A stretch of DNA of 10,059 nt from Dokdonella_A sp046347015. Lineage in GTDB: Bacteria; Pseudomonadota; Gammaproteobacteria; Xanthomonadales; Rhodanobacteraceae. Both the position numbers and the translations under genes were made by a program. The stretch lies in the NCBI GenBank assembly GCA_046347015.1, contig JAXMHA010000036.1:1-10059 (forward strand), in the 5' to 3' direction. This document shows, piece by piece, positions 1 to 6,127 of this stretch. Under the pieces are notes generated by a model. That model worked only from the letters and a program-made list of their open reading frames with translations, was not told where the DNA came from and did not search any database. The first letter of the stretch is position 1, and each line of letters begins with the position of its first letter.

Positions 1-1224
1 CTCGTGACCCTGCCGCGCGTGGAACTTCGCGAGCGGCAGCACGGCATCGCGCAGGCTCGGGTGGGTGACGATGATGTAGTCGTAGCCGTGTTCCGGCCGG
101 TGCCAGTCGGTCGCGCTGACGGCATGCTCCGCAAGCGGGGCCGCAAACGTCGCGTCGAACACCGGGAACAGTTCGACGCCGGGCGGCGCCGGCGCGAAGG
201 CGAAACGTCCCGGCGCGACCTCGCGACCCGGTCGCCGCACGCCATCGCTGCCGAACAGGACCGGAGTGCCCTTGCCGCGCGCGTCGACCTCCAGCGGAAT
301 CTCCGTTCCGGCCACCGACTCGAAGGGCAGCGTGCTCACCGCGAGGTCACCGTGGATGCGATAGCGCCAGGTCATCCAGTTGAACATCACGACGTCGATC
401 GCGGATTCCTTCGCCCACGGCGGCGTGCGCTTCGGCACGCGCAGCGTCAGCGTGTTGCCCGTCGCGGCCAGCCATGCCGCCGGTACCGTCAATTCGCGCT
501 TGATCTCGTCGCGTCCGTTCCACTGCAACGGGTCCAGCCGGTGGCCGTTGATCTCGATGTCGACGTGGTGGTCCGCGAACGCCGGACCCTTGAATTTCGG
601 CGGAACGGGGGCCGTCGACAAGCCGCGGAAGTCGATGGCGAGCGACACATCCTTGCCGGCCGCGGCGAAATCGGGCAGGTCGAACTTCGTCGTGAACGGT
701 TGCGGGTCGATCTGGGTCAGCTTCGCCCACTGGAACACATCCGGTTCCTCGAACGGCTTCTGCTGCTGTTCGTCGAGCCGCATCATCAGGTTCTCGTGCT
801 CGAGATGCAGGGTGCGTTCGAGCCCCGCGCTTCCGGCGCCGTGGCTGCCGGCGTCGACGATGCGCGCGTGCGTTCCGGGCGCGGCGCCGAGCAGGTACGC
901 GTTGTCGTTGCTGTACATGTCGTACCAGCTTTCGGGCCCGTGCAGGCGCCGGCCGATCCACTCGATGCGCGAACCCGGGCCGAATGCCCCTTGGGTGCCT
1001 GCGACGATCCGGATCGGCACTTCGTGGCCGCGTTCGGTGAGCACCAACCGGTCGGCGGGGCAATCGCCGAGGCCGGGCTGCGCGGCGACGATCGCGGCGT
1101 AGTCGAGCGCGTAGACGCCGGCATCCTCGAGCGCGATGTGAAGCTTTCCGCTGCACGCAAGCGCGCTGACGGGCAGCACGGCGAAGCAGGCGGGAAGCAG
1201 GCGAAGGGCGAGTCTGGACAACAT
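1..1224 (-). CDS. Secreted C25-family (gingipain-like) cysteine peptidase, N-terminal part, cut by window edge
   Basis: The minus-strand frame starts at the ATG whose complement is 1222–1224 and stays open for 408 codons to the left edge, so the catalytic part is missing. Residues 1–23 form a signal peptide (MLSRLALRLLPACFAVLPVSALA) with an ALA|C cleavage site. There is no leucine at -3, so a lipoprotein is less likely. The next section carries hallmarks of the N-terminal domain of C25 proteins: GVYALDYAAIVAAQPGLG, then LVLTERGHEVPIRI, FGPGSRIEWIG and a YDMYSNDNAYLLG stretch. After a beta-rich region (residues about 130–370) comes YDYIIVTHPSLRDAVLPLA near residues 385–403, which resembles the start of the Peptidase_C25 catalytic domain. 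The His/Cys dyad would lie outside the window. The gene lies 56 nt downstream of mtfA on the same strand. No clear Shine-Dalgarno precedes the ATG. The family call rests on remembered motif resemblance. The substrate is unknown. Confidence 0.72.
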   Translation of the reverse strand, partial: MLSRLALRLLPACFAVLPVSALACSGKLHIALEDAGVYALDYAAIVAAQPGLGDCPADRLVLTERGHEVPIRIVAGTQGAFGPGSRIEWIGRRLHGPESWYDMYSNDNAYLLGAAPGTHARIVDAGSHGAGSAGLERTLHLEHENLMMRLDEQQQKPFEEPDVFQWAKLTQIDPQPFTTKFDLPDFAAAGKDVSLAIDFRGLSTAPVPPKFKGPAFADHHVDIEINGHRLDPLQWNGRDEIKRELTVPAAWLAATGNTLTLRVPKRTPPWAKESAIDVVMFNWMTWRYRIHGDLAVSTLPFESVAGTEIPLEVDARGKGTPVLFGSDGVRRPGREVAPGRFAFAPAPPGVELFPVFDATFAAPLAEHAVSATDWHRPEHGYDYIIVTHPSLRDAVLPLAKFHARQGHE

Positions 1225-1280
1225 GGAAGGCGAAGGCTCGGGTTGCGCGCGGGGGCCGCAACGCGGGGCAGTCCGCAAGG

Positions 1281-2060
1281 CTACCGGCCGCGCGCGCCAG
1301 TCGCAACCATGCCCGGGCCGTAGTAACGCTCCAGCATCGCGGCAACGCCTGGCGCCGCGCGCGCAAGCGTCGCGGAATCGGAGAAATGCAACTCGCTCGT
1401 CACCGCGAAGAATTCTTCGACGCTTTCCGCGGCGTAGGGGTCGATCAGGGTGGGGCGATTGCGCGCAACGGCCGTCGCCAGCGCGTCGTAGGCCGGTTGC
1501 ATCGCGCCAATCCAGTCGCGCCGCGAAATCCCCTGCGGCAGGTCCGGGACGCCATTCATCGCGCCGTCGCCGAAATCGAGCTTGTGCGCGATTTCGTGCA
1601 CGACGACGTTGAAACCGTCGAATGGGTGCTCGAGGTCGGTCGCGACATCGGCCCAGGAGACGACCAGTGGACCGGCCTCCCAGGCTTCGCCGATCAGGTC
1701 CTCGTCGAATTCGGTGATGACGCCGCTGTCCTCGTCGTGGTGCTCCCGCCGCGCGCGGAACTCACCGGGATAAACCACGACGCTGCTCCAACCGGCAAGC
1801 CGCTCGAAACCGAGGTTCAATACCGGCAGGCAAGCAAGCGCCGCGATCGCGAGGCACTGGTCGGCAGTCAATTCCTGCCCGCCGGCGGCGCTGAAGCGCT
1901 TGTCGGCGAGAAAGCGCGCCGTGAGGTCGCGCCAGGCTGGCAGCACATCCGGAGCGATGCGCGCGAACAATCGCGATCGGCGGAGCAACTGCTGCCAGTC
2001 GGCGTCTTCGATCGGCGCACGCGCGGCGGTCCGCTCCCGCCAGCGTGCGAGCCACGCCAT
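1281..2060 (-). CDS. mtfA: MtfA zinc-dependent peptidase (Mlc-titration-factor family)
   Basis: The protein is 259 aa; E. coli MtfA is about 265 aa. The zinc motif HEIAH is at residues 155–159 (VVVHEIAHKLDF). The conserved YAAESVEEFFAVTSE segment at 209–223 should supply the third ligand, probably Glu216. Other family features are the N-terminal DLTARFLADKRF region, VVVYPGEF (95–101) and GPLVVSW (130–136). In enterobacteria MtfA is a cytosolic aminopeptidase that binds the glucose repressor Mlc. Whether Mlc is the partner here cannot be judged from the window. I chose the ATG at 2060 because the 57 residues upstream in frame are Arg-rich and non-conserved; a GTG lies immediately before it. 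The Shine-Dalgarno is weak. The gene begins 25 nt after the stop of the upstream secreted protein, so translation may be coupled. Confidence 0.9.
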   Translation of the reverse strand: MAWLARWRERTAARAPIEDADWQQLLRRSRLFARIAPDVLPAWRDLTARFLADKRFSAAGGQELTADQCLAIAALACLPVLNLGFERLAGWSSVVVYPGEFRARREHHDEDSGVITEFDEDLIGEAWEAGPLVVSWADVATDLEHPFDGFNVVVHEIAHKLDFGDGAMNGVPDLPQGISRRDWIGAMQPAYDALATAVARNRPTLIDPYAAESVEEFFAVTSELHFSDSATLARAAPGVAAMLERYYGPGMVATGARGR

Positions 2061-2085
2061 CACCGGAGGCAATCGGGAGGACGCC

Positions 2086-2481
2086 TCACTTGATCGCGCC
2101 CGGCACCAGCGATTGCCAGCGATACGCCGGCGCGGCGCCACCGGAAGCCGCCTTCGATGGCTTGTGCGCCGCGGGGCGAGTGGCGCGCGGAGCAGGATGG
2201 GATGCAGGTGATGCGGGTTCCCCACGGTCAACTTCGGCGCGTGCGAACCCGGTGTCCGCGGCTCTGGCTCCGGTCCACCGCGAGGCGGGGGACGGCCCGC
2301 GCTCGGCAGCCATCGGTGCCGCCCGGGACGCGGCGGGCGTGGCGTCGGTGCCGTCGTCGTGGTCGGCGGCCGACTCGCCGTTGGTGGCGGCAGGCGCGGC
2401 CATCGACAATTCCCCCGCGTGCGCGGTCAGCGCCGCGAACGCGGCCGTGACGACGAACAGCGGCAACCACCGGGCTTTCAT
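2086..2481 (-). CDS. Small exported Ala-rich protein of unknown function
   Basis: The product is 131 aa. An N-terminal signal peptide (MKARWLPLFVVTAAFAALTAHA, cleavage after AHA) leads into a low-complexity linker rich in Ala, Pro, Ser and Thr. The C-terminus is a short, more structured tail ending YRWQSLVPGAIK. I recognise no domain. The signal peptide, a GGGGG Shine-Dalgarno-like run about 8 nt before the ATG, and the position 25 nt ahead of mtfA support a real gene. The composition of the middle gives no functional clue. Aromatic-rich short C-terminal tails of this kind often occur in small Xanthomonadales periplasmic proteins (recollection, not checked). It is probably periplasmic or secreted, and may be cotranscribed with mtfA and the C25 peptidase. 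Confidence 0.62.
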   Translation of the reverse strand: MKARWLPLFVVTAAFAALTAHAGELSMAAPAATNGESAADHDDGTDATPAASRAAPMAAERGPSPASRWTGARAADTGFARAEVDRGEPASPASHPAPRATRPAAHKPSKAASGGAAPAYRWQSLVPGAIK

Positions 2482-2607
2482 CGCAAGCCCCCATGCCGAC
2501 GGCAGAAAGGGACCGGAGATTTTCCCACGTCAGCGGGAGGATGGCCAGCAGCGCCGGCCGGACGTTCCGGATCGCGGCCTGCCCGGCGACCGGCGGCAAG
2601 GGGCGGC

Positions 2608-2613
2608 TACACT
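2608..2613 (+). promoter_or_regulatory. Candidate -10 box (TACACT) for birA operon
   Basis: GCTACACTCG lies in the 161-bp divergent gap, 29 nt before the proposed TTG start of birA. The hexamer matches the sigma-70 -10 consensus at four of six positions, but no good -35 box is visible 16–18 nt upstream. The same ten-base string occurs before the histidine kinase gene on the other strand. Confidence 0.35.
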
Positions 2614-2642
2614 CGCGGCGTGACGTGTATCGGCCATTCCGC

Positions 2643-3686
2643 TTGACGATCCTTGCACCCACGGACAGCACAGCCGCCGCCGATGCCGCACTCGCGGCCA
2701 TGCTGAAGGCCCTGCCGGACGGCCGGCCGCGGTCGGGCGCCGACCTGGCCGGCCAGTTCGGCATCACGCGTGCGGCCGTCTGGAAGCGGGTCGCGCAGTT
2801 GCGTCGCCTCGGTGTCCCGATTTCCGGTCGTGCGGGCAGCGGGTACCGGCTGGAGGCTCCGATCGACCTGCTCGACGCCCGCGTCATCGCCGAGGCCATG
2901 CCCGGGGCCGCGCGGGCAGCCCTTGGCGCGATCGACGTGCGCTGGCGAATCGATTCGACCAACGCCGAGCTGAAGCGGCATGCCGCGCTGGACCCCGGAC
3001 GCCTGCGCGCCTGCCTTGCCGAGTTCCAGACCGCCGGACGCGGGCGGCGCGGGCGCGCCTGGCAGATGCCGCTCGGCGGCGGCATTGCGTTGTCGCTGCT
3101 GCATCCGTTCGAGCGCGGTGTCGGCGCACTCGGCGGCCTCAGCCTCGCCGCCGGCATCGCGGTCATCGACGGCCTTGAGCAGTGCGGCATCGGCGGACTC
3201 GGGCTCAAGTGGCCGAACGACGTCGTGGCCGGCGGCCGCAAGCTCGCCGGGATCCTGGTTGAACTCGGCGGGGATGCGCTCGGTCCGTGTCACGCGGTGA
3301 TCGGCGTCGGCCTCGATGTCAGGATCGGCAAGCAGGCGGGTTCGGCCATCGACCAGCCCTGGACGGACCTCGCCGGACTCGTTCCGGTGGTGCCGGCGCG
3401 CAACCGGATCGCCGCATGCCTGCTGGATGCGTTGCTGCGGCACCTTGGCCGGTTCGCGGCGGAAGGCTTCACCGCATTTGCGGACGCCTACGCCCGCCGC
3501 GACGTGCTGCGTGGCCGCACGGTCCGTGTGTTGACGGCGAGTGGCGAGCGCATCGGGACGGCGGACGGGATCGACGCTCACGGCGCGTTGCGGATCGTCA
3601 CCGCGGACGGGCCGCTCGTGGTCGACAGTGGCGAGGTCAGCGTTCGGGGCATCGACGATGGAACTGCTGCTCGATTGCGGCAATAG
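2643..3686 (+). CDS. birA: BirA: biotin–[acetyl-CoA-carboxylase] ligase / biotin operon repressor
   Basis: The enzyme activates biotin to biotinyl-AMP and attaches it to the biotin carrier protein of acetyl-CoA carboxylase. With the N-terminal domain it can also repress biotin genes. From the TTG at 2643 it is 347 aa. Residues about 17–70 form an HTH_11 winged helix (SGADLAGQFGITRAAVWKRV, wing GRAGSGYRL). The catalytic domain holds RIDSTNAELKR, the biotin/AMP loop GRGRRGRAW (132–140) and KWPNDVV (189–195). The C-terminal SH3-like domain covers about residues 285–340. The next clear start, ATG 2700, would remove much of helix 1 of the HTH, so I prefer TTG, although no Shine-Dalgarno is visible. 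GVGLDV replaces the usual GxGxN-type motif (Asn to Asp at residue 225). The 3' end overlaps coaX by 29 nt. The DNA-binding domain makes this a class II bifunctional type. Confidence 0.93.
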   Translation: MTILAPTDSTAAADAALAAMLKALPDGRPRSGADLAGQFGITRAAVWKRVAQLRRLGVPISGRAGSGYRLEAPIDLLDARVIAEAMPGAARAALGAIDVRWRIDSTNAELKRHAALDPGRLRACLAEFQTAGRGRRGRAWQMPLGGGIALSLLHPFERGVGALGGLSLAAGIAVIDGLEQCGIGGLGLKWPNDVVAGGRKLAGILVELGGDALGPCHAVIGVGLDVRIGKQAGSAIDQPWTDLAGLVPVVPARNRIAACLLDALLRHLGRFAAEGFTAFADAYARRDVLRGRTVRVLTASGERIGTADGIDAHGALRIVTADGPLVVDSGEVSVRGIDDGTAARLRQ

Positions 3687-4416
3687 CCGCGTCAAGTGGG
3701 CGGCGCAAGTCCGCGGCCGCTTCGTCGCGGGGAGTGCCGTGGCCGCTGGCGGACGCGGCTTCCAACCGGCGCTCGACGGCGCTTGGGGGGGGCTGGCCGG
3801 CGTGCGGCGCGTCCTGGCGGCGAGTGTTGCCGCGCCGGCGGTCGAAGAGTTGCTGCGCGAGGTCGTTGCCGATCGCTTCGGCCTCGAGGTCGAGTTCCTC
3901 GCCAGTCCGGTGGCGGCACTCGGCGTGCGCAACGGCTACGCGGATCCGGCGCGCCTCGGCATCGACCGGTTCCTCGGCCTCGTGGCCGCGCGCGCACGCA
4001 TCGACGACGCCCTCGTGCTGGCGAGTGCCGGCACCGCGTTCACGCTCGATGCGCTGGCGGCCGACGGGCGCCACCTCGGTGGACTGATCATTCCGGGCGC
4101 GGCACTGATGCGGCGCAGTCTCGCGCGGGGCACGGCGAAACTGCGGGAAGCGCCGGGCGAGTTCGTCGAGTTCCCCGATACCACGGCGGACGCCGTGTGG
4201 AGCGGGACGTTGCAGGCGCTCGCGGGTGCGGCCAATCGTTTCGTGCGGCTCGCGGCGCGCCGGTTCGGCGCACGCCCACGCCTCGTGTTGACCGGCGGCG
4301 CGGCGCCGGCGCTGTCGCCGCTGCTGGCGGACGCGGAGCGGATGGACGACCTGGTGCTGGACGGCCTCGCGCTGTGGGCGCGCCCGCGTCGCACGCGACG
4401 CCCCGGGGCCCTTTGA
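3658..4416 (+). CDS. coaX: CoaX: type III pantothenate kinase
   Basis: It phosphorylates pantothenate, the first committed step of coenzyme A synthesis. Type III enzymes need a monovalent cation and are not inhibited by CoA. The 252-aa length fits the family. Acetate/sugar kinase-Hsp70-actin fold motifs are visible: phosphate-1 LLLDCGNSRVKWA (3–15), NGYADPARLGIDRFLGL (92–108) with the catalytic-type Asp103, SAGTAFTLDAL (123–133), HLGGLIIPG (139–147) and the second nucleotide-binding strand LVLTGGAAP (209–217). Position 123 is Ser where many homologues have Asp; as I recall, xanthomonad CoaX proteins also have Ser here. The ATG at 3658 lies inside the end of birA in another frame, so the two genes are likely translationally coupled. 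The pairing of birA with a pantothenate kinase gene is common in bacteria. Confidence 0.92.
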   Translation: MELLLDCGNSRVKWAAQVRGRFVAGSAVAAGGRGFQPALDGAWGGLAGVRRVLAASVAAPAVEELLREVVADRFGLEVEFLASPVAALGVRNGYADPARLGIDRFLGLVAARARIDDALVLASAGTAFTLDALAADGRHLGGLIIPGAALMRRSLARGTAKLREAPGEFVEFPDTTADAVWSGTLQALAGAANRFVRLAARRFGARPRLVLTGGAAPALSPLLADAERMDDLVLDGLALWARPRRTRRPGAL

Positions 4417-4435
4417 TCCACTCCAATGGGGCGGC

Positions 4436-4458
4436 TCGGAGCACCGAATGCGCTCCGA
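4436..4458 (+). other. Short stem-loop after coaX
   Basis: TCGGAGC (4436–4442) and GCTCCGA (4452–4458) form a perfect 7-bp stem with a 9-nt loop, 20 nt past the coaX stop. No T-tract follows, so it does not qualify as an intrinsic terminator. It may only be a 3'-end or attenuating structure. Confidence 0.3.
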
Positions 4459-4520
4459 ATCCAATCGTCGATCGGTCCGCGCGATCCTGGCCGAAGCCAT
4501 CGGCCCCGGCCGCGCCACGC

Positions 4521-4550
4521 ATGACAATCGACGCGGCTTCCGGGCATCAT
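4521..4550 (+). promoter_or_regulatory. Candidate sigma-70 promoter for the SPOR gene
   Basis: ATGACA (4521–4526) matches the -35 consensus at five of six positions. After an 18-nt spacer, CATCAT (4545–4550) matches the -10 at four of six. The predicted start near 4557 would leave a leader of about 55 nt before the ATG at 4613. This would let the SPOR gene and tRNA be transcribed separately from birA–coaX. Confidence 0.35.
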
Positions 4551-4612
4551 TCTGCGTGCGCGGGACCGATCCGGAAACCCACGGGGTCGATGAACGCCAT
4601 CAGGTGGTCGTG

Positions 4613-5263
4613 ATGTTCATACGTACGCTCGCCATCCTGTTGCTGCTGGCCAACCTCGGATTCGGCGCCTGGATCGCGCGGGCCGCGCTCGCTCCCCGGC
4701 CGGTGCTGGCGGCCACCGATCCCGGCGTACCGGAACTGAAGCTCGTCCACGCGAACGCCGCGACCGCCAAGGCCAACGCTCCGGTGGCAGTGCCGGGAAC
4801 CTGCGTTGCACTCGGGCCGTTCGCGACGCCGAACGATGCGCGCACGGCGGCAGGAGCGCTGGCTGCGGTAGACCAACCGGCCGATGTTCGCGCCGTGGCC
4901 GGCACCGAACCCCGTGGCTACTGGGTCTACATGGCGGGTGGGTCTTCGCGCGAAGCCGCGCTCGCGACCGCGCGGGAACTGGCGGCAAAAGGTGTCACCG
5001 ACTACTACGTCGTGGGTGATGCCGACGGGCGCAACGTGATCTCGCTCGGTGTGTTCCACGAGCGCGCGAACGCAGAGCGCCGTCAGGCGGACCTGGAGTC
5101 CATGGGCTACGACGCGATCCTCGCGCCACGGGATGCGGGTGCGCCCGAATACTGGATCGACCTCGAGTCCCCGGGTGCCGTGGCGTTCGACTGGCGTCGC
5201 GTGCTCGGAGAAAGTGCCGGCATCGGTGAAAAGCCGATCGCGTGCCGGCGCCGGGGCGACTAA
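4613..5263 (+). CDS. Membrane-anchored SPOR-domain protein
   Basis: The 216-aa protein has one N-terminal membrane helix (FIRTLAILLLLANLGFGAWI, residues 2–21) without a cleavage site. A linker and a conserved CVALGPFATPNDARTAAGAL segment (64–83) follow. Residues about 102–183 look like a SPOR domain (YWVYMAGG, then DYYVVGDADGRNVISLGVF and RRQADLESMGYDAILAPR). SPOR domains bind denuded peptidoglycan glycan strands at division septa, so a periplasmic envelope role is likely, but the exact function is unknown. The ATG at 4613 has AGGTGG about 5–10 nt upstream. The longer frame from 4448 adds 55 residues that would precede the membrane helix and looks non-coding. Genes of this type commonly sit between coaX and the tRNA–tufB cluster in pseudomonads and xanthomonads. 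The stop codon overlaps the candidate -10 of tRNA-Thr. Confidence 0.85.
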   Translation: MFIRTLAILLLLANLGFGAWIARAALAPRPVLAATDPGVPELKLVHANAATAKANAPVAVPGTCVALGPFATPNDARTAAGALAAVDQPADVRAVAGTEPRGYWVYMAGGSSREAALATARELAAKGVTDYYVVGDADGRNVISLGVFHERANAERRQADLESMGYDAILAPRDAGAPEYWIDLESPGAVAFDWRRVLGESAGIGEKPIACRRRGD

Positions 5264-5266
5264 ACT
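5261..5266 (+). promoter_or_regulatory. Candidate -10 box of tRNA-Thr, overlapping the SPOR stop codon
   Basis: TAAACT begins on the TAA stop of the SPOR gene and matches the -10 consensus at four of six positions. A GC-rich TTCGCGG discriminator follows, as expected of stringently controlled stable-RNA promoters, and the tRNA starts 9 nt after the hexamer. No convincing -35 hexamer is visible at 16–18 nt spacing. Read-through from upstream followed by processing is the alternative. Confidence 0.35.
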
Positions 5267-5275
5267 TCGCGGTCG

Positions 5276-5348
5276 GCCGGCATAGCTCAGTCGGTAGAGC
5301 AACCGCCTTGTAAGCGGTAGGTCGTCCGTTCGAATCGGACTGCCGGCA
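5276..5348 (+). tRNA. tRNA-Thr (anticodon UGU)
   Basis: The full cloverleaf can be drawn: acceptor GCCGGCA (5276–5282) with TGCCGGC (5341–5347); D-arm GCTC/GAGC; anticodon stem ACCGC/GCGGT around loop CTTGTAA with anticodon TGT at 5309–5311; variable loop AGGTC; T-arm GTCCG/CGGAC with loop TTCGAAT; discriminator A at 5348. It decodes ACA and ACG-type Thr codons by UGU wobble. The 3' CCA is not encoded (TTC follows A73), so a CCA-adding enzyme must complete it. It lies 12 nt after the SPOR gene. It corresponds in anticodon and position to E. coli thrU, which follows birA–coaA and leads the tyrU–glyT–thrT–tufB cluster, but no further tRNA follows here. Confidence 0.97.
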
Positions 5349-5356
5349 TTCCAGAC

Positions 5357-5953
5357 TCAGGCATTCTCCTTGCCGCCGCCCAGCAGGCTTTCGCCCGCCT
5401 TGAGCAGCCCGCCGAGGCTCGCGAGTCCGCCTGGCCCGCCTTGGCTGAAGATCGAGCCGAGCAGTCCACCGAATCCACCTTGCCCGAGGCTCTGCGCCTC
5501 CCGGCCGAGCATGTCGCCGAGACCACCGGCGTTCATGTTCTGCTTCTGGCTCATGTTGCCGAGGACGCCCATCAGGATCGGCGCGAGCATCGCGAGCAGT
5601 TGCCCTGCGTTCTGGGTGCCGATGCCGCTGGCCTGGCCGATGTTTTGTGCCGCCGCGCCTTGCTGGCCGCCGAGGATGTGACCGAGGATCGCGCCGCCGA
5701 TCCCGGAGTTTCCTCCGAGCACGCTGCCGAGCACGCCACCGATGTCGGCACCGGCATGGTCCTGCAGGGCGTTGTGCAGGGCGCCGGCGCCCTGCGGCGT
5801 GGCCGCATTGTGCGCGAGGCCGCCGATCAGCACGGGCAGGGCCTGCTGCACGGCAGCCTGTGCCTTGGCCGGATCGATGCCGAGCTGCGAGGCGATCGCG
5901 TTGATGCTGGCCGGGTCGAGGTGCTGCAGTACGTTGTCGTTGAGGTTCGGCAT
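5357..5953 (-). CDS. DUF937/YidB-like Gly-rich protein
   Basis: The 198-aa product resembles the DUF937 family: the start MPNLNDNVLQHLDPASINAIASQLG, then PAKAQAAVQQALPVLIGGLAHNAATPQGAGALHNAL, and glycine-rich hydrophobic repeats (GGVLGSVLGG, GGAILGHILGG, GGFGGLLGSIF, ASLGGLLKAGESLLGGG). The N-terminal 60 residues look like a helical bundle. There is no signal peptide or classical membrane helix. The function of DUF937 proteins is unknown. The ATG at 5953 has a GGAG about 8–11 nt upstream; the longer frame upstream is rejected because the DUF937 homology begins at this Met. It is convergent with tRNA-Thr (8 nt between the stop and the tRNA end) and divergent from the Hpt-receiver gene, with a 174-bp gap that holds no promoter I would defend. 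Confidence 0.85.
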   Translation of the reverse strand: MPNLNDNVLQHLDPASINAIASQLGIDPAKAQAAVQQALPVLIGGLAHNAATPQGAGALHNALQDHAGADIGGVLGSVLGGNSGIGGAILGHILGGQQGAAAQNIGQASGIGTQNAGQLLAMLAPILMGVLGNMSQKQNMNAGGLGDMLGREAQSLGQGGFGGLLGSIFSQGGPGGLASLGGLLKAGESLLGGGKENA

Positions 5954-6127
5954 GTTGGACTCCGTGCGGACATCCGGATCGTGTCCCGGTCGACGCAGTA
6001 TCGCGCGATTGCGGCCGCGGGGCTGGAATCGACGCGGCATGCGGCAGTAAAACTTCGTCAATCGCCATCCACGGGCCTCCCGCAGTGCCATGCTGGCGGC
6101 TGCTGTCCCAGGATCAACCGTGCCGTG

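Noticed and set aside
4..1323. 439-codon open frame on the plus strand, plus a 339-codon minus frame at 347–1366
   Set aside because: Both are Arg-rich shadows of the C25 peptidase gene. The third minus frame has a signal peptide and family motifs, whereas these have none.
2643..2671. TTGACG at 2643–2648 as a -35 box
   Set aside because: No -10-like hexamer lies 16–18 nt downstream, and the site falls at the proposed start of birA.
2228..3932. Long minus-strand frames opposite birA and coaX (2228–3241, 2607–3932)
   Set aside because: They are Arg/Ala/Pro-rich with no recognisable motifs and lie opposite well-supported genes. High GC makes stop codons rare in all frames.
4417..4470. Intrinsic terminator after coaX
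   Set aside because: The 7-bp stem at 4436–4458 lacks a following T-tract and its loop is large. It is kept only as a stem-loop.
5276..5356. Genomic island attached at tRNA-Thr
   Set aside because: No integrase, no direct repeat of the tRNA 3' end that I could find in the window, and no shift in base composition downstream.
5441..6127. In-frame N-terminal extension of the Hpt-REC gene upstream of 6125
   Set aside because: It runs antisense through the DUF937 gene, has no motif, and the Hpt domain begins just after Met 6128.
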